Source of the DNA: CAYOMP01 sp964405075
GTDB lineage: Bacteria > Bacillota > Clostridia > Lachnospirales > Lachnospiraceae
DNA length: 11,677 nucleotides
Assembly: GCA_964405075.1 (NCBI GenBank)
Contig: CAYOMP010000084.1
Location: 1-11,677, forward strand
Direction of reading: 5' to 3'
Shown: positions 7,316 to 11,677 of the stretch, piece by piece
Numbering within the stretch: position 1 is the first letter of the stretch
Layout: each line of letters begins with the position of its first letter
Notes under the pieces: generated by a model
The model's database searches: none
What the model was told of the DNA's origin: nothing
What the model saw: only the letters and a program-made list of their open reading frames with translations
Made by a program: the position numbers and the translations under genes

Positions 7316-7375
7316 TAATATTATACCATAAACATACCTTAGATATTCATTTATCGTAACACATAGTAAATATTC

Positions 7376-7729
7376 TTATTCTTTATCAAAATCCTCGATG
7401 ATTTTACCATCTCTCCAGATTCTTTCAAGATCATAAAATAATCTATCTTCCTTTGAAAATACATGTACAATAATATCATTATAATCTAATAATACCCAGT
7501 TAGCACTTCTATAGCCTTCTACTTGCTTTGGCTCATATCCTGCTTTATACAATTCTTCCTGTACATTATCAACTAATGCCTTTACCTGATTTTGGTTAGT
7601 ACCATTTGCAATAACAAAATAATCTGCCATTACAGATACGCCTGTAATATCAATAACTGTAATATCTTCTGCTTTTTTATCATCTAATGCGTTATAAGCA
7701 ATTTTTGCCATTTCTTTTGAAATATTCAT
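7376..7729 (-). CDS. rsfS: Ribosome silencing factor RsfS
   Basis: This 117-residue protein belongs to the RsfS/Iojap (DUF143) family. These proteins bind L14 on the 50S subunit and block subunit joining when nutrients are scarce. Family motifs are present in order: ADYFVIANGTNQNQVKAL at about 35-52, the W78-containing NWVLLDYNDIIVHVF at 77-91, and RLFYDLERIW at 96-105. The start ATG shares one base with the yqeK stop (TAATG), so the genes are translationally coupled. It is the last gene of nadD-yqeK-rsfS and ends before the shared terminator. Confidence 0.96.
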   Translation of the reverse strand: MNISKEMAKIAYNALDDKKAEDITVIDITGVSVMADYFVIANGTNQNQVKALVDNVQEELYKAGYEPKQVEGYRSANWVLLDYNDIIVHVFSKEDRLFYDLERIWRDGKIIEDFDKE

Positions 7730-8331
7730 TATTTATTCTCCTTACTGTTCTTCTCTTTATACAACTCTTTATAATATTCATATGCTTTTTCTGTCATTGG
7801 GTCAATATCGCCAGGTCTTTCTTTTAAATACATCAAAGTATCATGTAGTATCTCATACATAGCTAAATCAATATCAATAAAAGCATTTTTTCTGATTTCA
7901 TCCAAATTAGGAGCCTTGTCTCTTCTTGGTTCTATATAATCCGCAATGAATACTATTTTTTCAAGTAAATTCATATCCGGTTTACCAGTTGTATGATACA
8001 AAATTGAACTTATTATATTTTTATCATCAATATCGTATTTATTCATAGCTAAAAATGCACCCAATTTTGCATGAATTAGAAATGGATTTTTTCTTTCTAT
8101 TTCAGTAATATTAATATTGTGCTTTTCACAAAGTTGAATCTTTTTTTCATTTGGAATACATTTTGCACAATCATGCATCAAACCGGCTAACATTGCTTCT
8201 GTAACATTATATTCGTATCTCATAGGCAGAGAAGCTGCTGTATACATTACACCAACAGTATGCTCATATCTGTCAGAGTCTAACTTATTCTTCATATTCT
8301 TTTGGTATTTTGCTAAGTTGATTTCTTTCAT
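7729..8331 (-). CDS. yqeK: YqeK, HD-domain diadenosine tetraphosphate hydrolase
   Basis: The protein has 200 residues and the full HD metal-binding set: H24, H53-D54 in LMHDCAK, H87 in IHAKLGA, H113 in LYHTTG and D131 in FIADYIEPRR. The YHTTG and ADYIEPRR motifs are diagnostic of YqeK. These enzymes cleave Ap4A symmetrically to two ADP and so remove a stress-related dinucleotide. The ATG at 8329-8331 lies 17 bases after the nadD stop, with an AGGTG-type site near 8339-8343. The C-terminus is a charged lysine/glutamate-rich tail of about 15 residues. Next to nadD this gene is standard in Firmicutes, where the two can be fused. Confidence 0.96.
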   Translation of the reverse strand: MKEINLAKYQKNMKNKLDSDRYEHTVGVMYTAASLPMRYEYNVTEAMLAGLMHDCAKCIPNEKKIQLCEKHNINITEIERKNPFLIHAKLGAFLAMNKYDIDDKNIISSILYHTTGKPDMNLLEKIVFIADYIEPRRDKAPNLDEIRKNAFIDIDLAMYEILHDTLMYLKERPGDIDPMTEKAYEYYKELYKEKNSKENK

Positions 8332-8348
8332 CCAAAAACACCTACCTA

Positions 8349-8963
8349 CTATTTACTGCCATACAAGCTATTAATATATATATAATTACGTACATCATTT
8401 GGGACAAAATATCTGATAGATTTTCCCATTGTTACCTTACTTCTTATCATTCGTGAAGATACATCTATATTGGGAATATCCAATTTTCTTATATCCGCAT
8501 TATACTTTTCCCGAATTCGTTTTATCTGTGCATCCATTTCCTTATCGCTAAGATTATAACGAACAGCTGGTAATAATACACAATTTTCACATATCAAAGC
8601 AGGTTCTTTCCAACCTTCAAAATCAAAAAGCGAATCCGCTCCCATAATGAAATAAAACTCCGTATCAGGATTCTTCTCTTTTAGGATTTGTAATGTTTCA
8701 TATGTGTAAGTATAACCTTTACGCTCTACTTCCATTAAAGATAATTCAAAGTGACTATTTCCTTCAATAGCCAGCCTAACCATATTAACTCTTTGCTTAG
8801 TAGTTGCACTAACTTCATTATCTTTGTGAGGTGGTTGTCCTGTCGGCATAATTAAAACTTTATCTAATTCAAACTTTTCATATGCCTGTTCAGCCATTAT
8901 TAAGTGCCCAACATGTATCGGATCAAATGTCCCGCCCATTATTCCCACTTTTTTTTTAGCCAT
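8349..8963 (-). CDS. nadD: Nicotinate-nucleotide adenylyltransferase NadD
   Basis: This 204-residue nucleotidyltransferase joins nicotinate mononucleotide and ATP to give deamido-NAD, a required step of NAD synthesis. The ATP-binding motif GGTFDPIHVGH is at 10-20, with the catalytic HxGH histidines H17 and H20. PTGQPPHK at 40-47 and FIMGADSL at 105-112 shape the nicotinate site. SSRMIR at 169-174 is the C-terminal nucleotidyltransferase signature. The start has a GGGGG site (8970-8974) 6 bases upstream. It is the first gene of a likely three-gene unit with yqeK and rsfS, with a promoter candidate about 60 bases upstream. Confidence 0.97.
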   Translation of the reverse strand: MAKKKVGIMGGTFDPIHVGHLIMAEQAYEKFELDKVLIMPTGQPPHKDNEVSATTKQRVNMVRLAIEGNSHFELSLMEVERKGYTYTYETLQILKEKNPDTEFYFIMGADSLFDFEGWKEPALICENCVLLPAVRYNLSDKEMDAQIKRIREKYNADIRKLDIPNIDVSSRMIRSKVTMGKSIRYFVPNDVRNYIYINSLYGSK

Positions 8964-9023
8964 ATTATACCCCCATATCTACGTCAAAAACAATATTAAA
9001 CATTTCTGCGAGTTTCTCGAATC

Positions 9024-9051
9024 ATTGTATCATTCGCCCAAAATTTTGCAA
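9024..9051 (-). promoter_or_regulatory. Candidate promoter for nadD-yqeK-rsfS
   Basis: On the minus strand TTGCAA (9046-9051) is followed after 16 bases by TACAAT (9024-9029). This is preceded by TGA, giving an extended -10 element. Transcription would begin about 55 bases before the nadD ATG. No clear terminator separates yhbY from this site, so read-through from obg-yhbY is also possible. Confidence 0.5.
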
Positions 9052-9122
9052 GCAAATTATTCTCTACGTTGCTTATATATTCCCTATTAGAATTTATGTG
9101 CATCCTCACCAAACGTTCATTT

Positions 9123-9434
9123 TTAGTTTTTCTTTTTAGCCTCTGGCAAAACAATCTTTCTCTTTGCCTCATCTTTTGCAGGTTTATATAATACAATTTT
9201 TTTCCCAATAACATGTACTACTTCCGAACGAGTTCTTTCAGCCAAAATCTGTGCAATTTCGTTAGGGTCATCAAAACAGTTTTTTAAAACACTGATTTTA
9301 ATTAATTCTCTTTTTTCTATTGCTTCAGCAACAGCATTTGTCAATTCTGGTGTCAAACTTGCTTTTCCAACTTGAAAAATTGGTTCTAACGTACTTGAAA
9401 GACTTCTTAAATATGCTCTTTGTTTACTTGTCAT
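9123..9434 (-). CDS. yhbY: YhbY, CRM-domain ribosome-associated RNA-binding protein
   Basis: The protein has 103 residues and is a single CRS1-YhbY (CRM) domain. It begins TSKQRAYLRSL, then has FQVGKASLTPELTNAV (20-35), the family GKxxLTPE pattern, and IGKKIVLYKP near residue 80. CRM proteins of this kind bind pre-50S particles through rRNA. The last 15 or so residues form a lysine-rich tail. The gene follows obg by 12 bases with an AGGAGT site, so the two are one transcriptional unit, which fits a joint role in large-subunit assembly. Confidence 0.94.
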   Translation of the reverse strand: MTSKQRAYLRSLSSTLEPIFQVGKASLTPELTNAVAEAIEKRELIKISVLKNCFDDPNEIAQILAERTRSEVVHVIGKKIVLYKPAKDEAKRKIVLPEAKKKN

Positions 9435-9446
9435 TACTAATCACTC

Positions 9447-10739
9447 CTATTTATAATAATCAAATTCAAGACCATACATTCTAACTGTATCACCTTCTTG
9501 AATTCCTAATTCCTCTAACTGTTCAAGAATTCCATTATCCTTAAGAAATCTTTGGAAGAATGCAAATCCTTTTTCTGAATCTAGATTTGTATAACCTAAC
9601 ATTTTTTCAATTCTTGGACCTTCAACAATATATACATTTTCTTCATCTTCGCTCTTTTCAACTGTGAATGGTTCATCGCCTAACATTAATTCCTCATCAG
9701 GGAAGTACTCTTTTTCAAATACAATTGGTGCTTCATCTGCCTGACTTAATAATTCTTGTACATAATACAACAATTCTTTTAGACCTTTACCACTAACAGC
9801 TGATATTGCAAATACTTTTATTCCTTTTGGTTCAAATTCATCACGAATTTTCTGAACTGGATCTTCATCTTCTGCATATATTGCATCAATCTTATTAGCT
9901 GCAATTACCTGAGGACGTTTAGCAATAGTCTCATTATAATTTTCCAATTCTTTATTTATAGCATAAATATCCGCTATTGGGTCTCTGCCTTCTGTAGATG
10001 CAGCATCAACCATATGAATCATAACTTTTGTTCTTTCTATATGTCTTAAGAACTCATGTCCTAATCCAACACCTTCTGATGCACCTTCTATTAAACCAGG
10101 AATATCTGCTATAACAAAGCCTTTTCCTTCATCCAAATCAACCACACCTAAATTAGGATTAAGTGTTGTAAAATGATAATTTGCAATCTTTGGCTTAGCA
10201 TTTGTAACACGAGAAAGTAATGTCGATTTACCAACGTTAGGAAAACCTACAAGACCAACATCAGCGATTACTTTTAATTCCAAGTTAACAAAAAGTTCTT
10301 TTGCAGGTTGTCCCGGCTGGGCATACTTTGGTACTTGCATGGTTGCAGTTGCAAAATTCATATTTCCCAGTCCGCCTTTACCACCACGTAATACTACTTC
10401 CCTTTTATTTGCATCAGACATATCTGCAATAACCTTGTCTGTTTCTGCATCTTTAATAACAGTTCCTGGTGGTACCTTAATTATAATGTCTGACCCATTT
10501 GCTCCATGGCATTTTTTCTTTCCACCATTTTCACCATCCTGGGCGCAATATTTTCTCTTATGTCTAAAATCTGTTAAAGTATTAAGACCTTCATCTACTA
10601 CAAAAATAACATCTCCGCCTTTGCCGCCATTTCCGCCGTCCGGACCTCCATTTGGCACAAATAACTCTCTACGGAAACTAACATGACCATCGCCACCTTT
10701 TCCGGCACGAATAAATATCTTGGCTCTATCTGCAAACAT
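9447..10739 (-). CDS. obg: Obg/CgtA GTPase, 50S ribosome assembly
   Basis: The protein has 430 residues in three parts. The glycine-rich Obg fold is at 1-158 (GKGGDGHVSFRRE and NGGPDGGNGGKGGDV). The GTPase domain is at about 159-335 with G1 GFPNVGKST (165-173), G2 T191-T192, G3 DIPGLIEG (212-219), G4 NKID (282-285) and G5 SAVSG (313-317). An OCT domain forms the C-terminus. Obg binds the 50S subunit as a late assembly checkpoint, and in Bacillus it also links to stress signalling and sporulation. I chose the ATG at 10737-10739 (MFADRAKIFI) because GGAGG sits 8 bases before it and the family starts there. An ATG 8 codons upstream would absorb the binding site. All GTP-binding residues are intact. 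Confidence 0.98.
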   Translation of the reverse strand: MFADRAKIFIRAGKGGDGHVSFRRELFVPNGGPDGGNGGKGGDVIFVVDEGLNTLTDFRHKRKYCAQDGENGGKKKCHGANGSDIIIKVPPGTVIKDAETDKVIADMSDANKREVVLRGGKGGLGNMNFATATMQVPKYAQPGQPAKELFVNLELKVIADVGLVGFPNVGKSTLLSRVTNAKPKIANYHFTTLNPNLGVVDLDEGKGFVIADIPGLIEGASEGVGLGHEFLRHIERTKVMIHMVDAASTEGRDPIADIYAINKELENYNETIAKRPQVIAANKIDAIYAEDEDPVQKIRDEFEPKGIKVFAISAVSGKGLKELLYYVQELLSQADEAPIVFEKEYFPDEELMLGDEPFTVEKSEDEENVYIVEGPRIEKMLGYTNLDSEKGFAFFQRFLKDNGILEQLEELGIQEGDTVRMYGLEFDYYK

Positions 10740-10747
10740 GATTAATA

Positions 10748-10752
10748 CCTCC
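10748..10752 (-). promoter_or_regulatory. Ribosome binding site of obg, decides the start
   Basis: The minus strand has GGAGG, 8 bases before the ATG at 10739. The alternative upstream ATG at 10763 has no comparable site. Confidence 0.85.
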
Positions 10753-10930
10753 ATATAAATCAATATTTTAGCTTTCGTACTTATTTCAAGTATCTAATAC
10801 TAAAGCATAACGTATATCTTTCTAATATTCGTACTAGGATAATTAAAAAACACTACATATCCACAAATTTTTTATCTTTTAAATTGGAATAAATACGAAA
10901 AATAAAATTAAACCTTAACAACTCTTTGCG
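10753..10930. other. AT-rich spacer upstream of obg
   Basis: This is the main part of the 279-base gap between rpmA and obg. I see no credible gene on either strand. The obg promoter must lie here if the terminator at 10931-10995 works, but the many AT-rich hexamers give no single convincing -35/-10 pair. The word AGTACGAA occurs twice on the minus strand (around 10777-10784 and 10829-10836), without further pattern. Confidence 0.5.
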
Positions 10931-10995
10931 AAAAAAAACCGTTCCTATTCTCACAAATAAAAGTTTAAAACCCAAATCTGTGAGAACAAAAACGG
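10931..10995 (-). terminator. Intrinsic terminator after rpmA
   Basis: On the minus strand an interrupted stem forms. The outer 5-bp arms are 10991-10995 and 10939-10943, and the inner 8-bp arms TTCTCACA/TGTGAGAA are 10979-10986 and 10948-10955, with a 4-by-4 internal loop and a 23-base loop. A run of eight T residues (10931-10938) follows directly. It begins 24 bases past the rpmA stop. Confidence 0.75.
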
Positions 10996-11018
10996 CTTAT
11001 GGTTTACTAATCCAACTC

Positions 11019-11309
11019 TTATTCGTTGCTAGCTACTGGGTAAATAGAAACCTGTTTCTTATCTCTACCTTTTCTTTCGAATCTAACAACACCGTCAACT
11101 AAAGCGAATAATGTATCATCTCCACCTTTACCAACGTTTACACCTGGATGAATCTTTGTACCACGCTGTCTGTAAAGAATATTACCAGCTTTAACGAACT
11201 GTCCGTCAGCTCTTTTAGCACCTAATCTCTTAGATTCTGAATCTCTACCGTTCTTAGTAGAACCAACACCCTTTTTATGAGCGAAAAACTGAAGGTTCAT
11301 TTTCATCAT
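11019..11309 (-). CDS. rpmA: 50S ribosomal protein L27 with Prp-cleaved N-terminal extension
   Basis: The protein is 96 residues. The N-terminus MMKMNLQFFAHKKG carries the Firmicute extension ending in LQFF, which Prp removes so that the mature protein begins at the alanine. Mature L27 reaches into the peptidyl-transferase centre. The body is standard: STKNGRDSESKRLGAKRADG, ILYRQRGTKIHPG and ALVDGVVRFERKGRDKK. Three methionines occur in the first four codons. I kept the first because an AAGGAGGTG site (11318-11326) lies about 10 bases ahead, and use of the second cannot be excluded. The gene starts 5 bases after the prp stop, and its ribosome binding site is inside prp. Confidence 0.97.
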   Translation of the reverse strand: MMKMNLQFFAHKKGVGSTKNGRDSESKRLGAKRADGQFVKAGNILYRQRGTKIHPGVNVGKGGDDTLFALVDGVVRFERKGRDKKQVSIYPVASNE

Positions 11310-11314
11310 GACAC

Positions 11315-11644
11315 CTACACCTCCTTGAATATAATCTTTATATATCCGTCGTCGTAATCATCTTCGACTCCTTGTAAACCAAGGACTAATGAATTCATAA
11401 GTAAAGTTGATTCTTCACTTAAATCTTTAACAAATTTAAACTCAATCAAACCTTTTTTCTCATCTGTCTTAATTTTAATCTCATCATCCGTAAAAGTCTC
11501 TATAGAATTAATTGTATTAATCACTAAAACTGACACTGCTGAACAAATAATATCATATCCTCTGTCAGCGTATCCAGCATGACCTAAAGATTTAAAACCG
11601 ACATAATTATTCTTTGAATTCTTATAAATTGTTACCTTAATCAT
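11315..11644 (-). CDS. prp: Prp, cysteine protease that processes L27
   Basis: The protein is 109 residues. The catalytic pair is visible as H22 in SLGHAGYADRG and C34 in DIICSAVSVL, the family signature. Prp trims the N-terminal extension of L27 after LQFF, a step needed for 50S function in Staphylococcus aureus and related bacteria. It sits between rplU and rpmA in Firmicutes that have the extended L27, exactly as here, and the substrate motif is present in the next gene. The ATG at 11642-11644 has an AAAGGT-like site a few bases upstream. Older annotations call this family YsxB. Confidence 0.95.
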   Translation of the reverse strand: MIKVTIYKNSKNNYVGFKSLGHAGYADRGYDIICSAVSVLVINTINSIETFTDDEIKIKTDEKKGLIEFKFVKDLSEESTLLMNSLVLGLQGVEDDYDDGYIKIIFKEV

Positions 11645-11664
11645 AACAATACCTTTACTAATAA

Positions 11665-11677
11665 TTAAGCATTGATT
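11665..11677 (-). CDS. rplU: Possible 3' end of rplU (ribosomal protein L21), cut by window edge
   Basis: Only three codons and a stop are visible on the minus strand, reading Ile-Asn-Ala-stop in one frame. That ending suits clostridial L21 proteins and the gene order rplU-prp-rpmA predicts it. The call rests on context, because the fragment alone proves nothing. Confidence 0.4.

Noticed and set aside
8996..9214. Minus-strand open frame of 72 codons
   Set aside because: Its first half lies inside yhbY in another frame. The remainder has no proper ribosome binding site, and the likely nadD promoter sits within it.
9226..9235. GAACGAGTTC resembling an SOS box
   Set aside because: Spacing is 2 bases rather than 4, and it is inside yhbY, not near a promoter.
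10339..10686. Plus-strand open frame of 115 codons antisense to obg
   Set aside because: It is proline/serine-rich because it mirrors the glycine-rich Obg domain, so it is a composition artefact.

Overview
The window is low-GC DNA (roughly one third G+C by eye) from a Firmicute. It is most likely a clostridium of the Lachnospiraceae type. This rests on the gene order rplU-prp-rpmA / obg-yhbY-nadD-yqeK-rsfS, the nearby lexA, the yqfC-yqfD-phoH-HD protein-ybeY cluster, and an L27 carrying the Firmicute-style N-terminal extension next to its protease Prp. The family-level placement is inference from gene order and composition. Every gene except lexA reads on the minus strand, so transcription mostly runs from high to low coordinates.

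Reading in the direction of transcription from the right edge: 11665-11677 probably holds the last codons of rplU (L21), followed by prp and rpmA (L27). An imperfect stem with a T8 tail (10931-10995) ends this ribosomal-protein unit. A 279-base spacer then leads to obg (50S assembly GTPase) and yhbY (CRM-domain ribosome-binding protein). A 159-base spacer with a good candidate promoter precedes nadD (NAD synthesis), yqeK (Ap4A hydrolase) and rsfS (ribosome silencing factor). These three are tightly packed, and yqeK and rsfS share one base.

The middle holds lexA, the only plus-strand gene. It converges on rsfS at a perfect 14-bp bidirectional terminator (7280-7315). It diverges from pdp (pyrimidine-nucleoside phosphorylase) across a 185-base regulatory region that carries a near-consensus LexA box. 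pdp ends at another perfect hairpin terminator (5039-5078).

The left third is a compact run: yqfC, yqfD, phoH, a 7TM protein with a degenerate HD domain, ybeY, and the start of a MurJ/SpoVB-like flippase cut by the window edge. Overlaps and ribosome binding sites lying inside the preceding gene point to one operon. Its themes are sporulation (yqfC, yqfD and possibly the flippase) and rRNA maturation (phoH, ybeY).

Most of this is conserved housekeeping sequence. I see no mobile element, CRISPR array, tRNA or rRNA, and no clear undescribed multi-gene system. The most unusual item is the HD-domain membrane protein (1269-2456). It has the fold and operon position of the c-di-AMP phosphodiesterase PgpH, but has lost most of the metal-binding residues and the extracellular domain.
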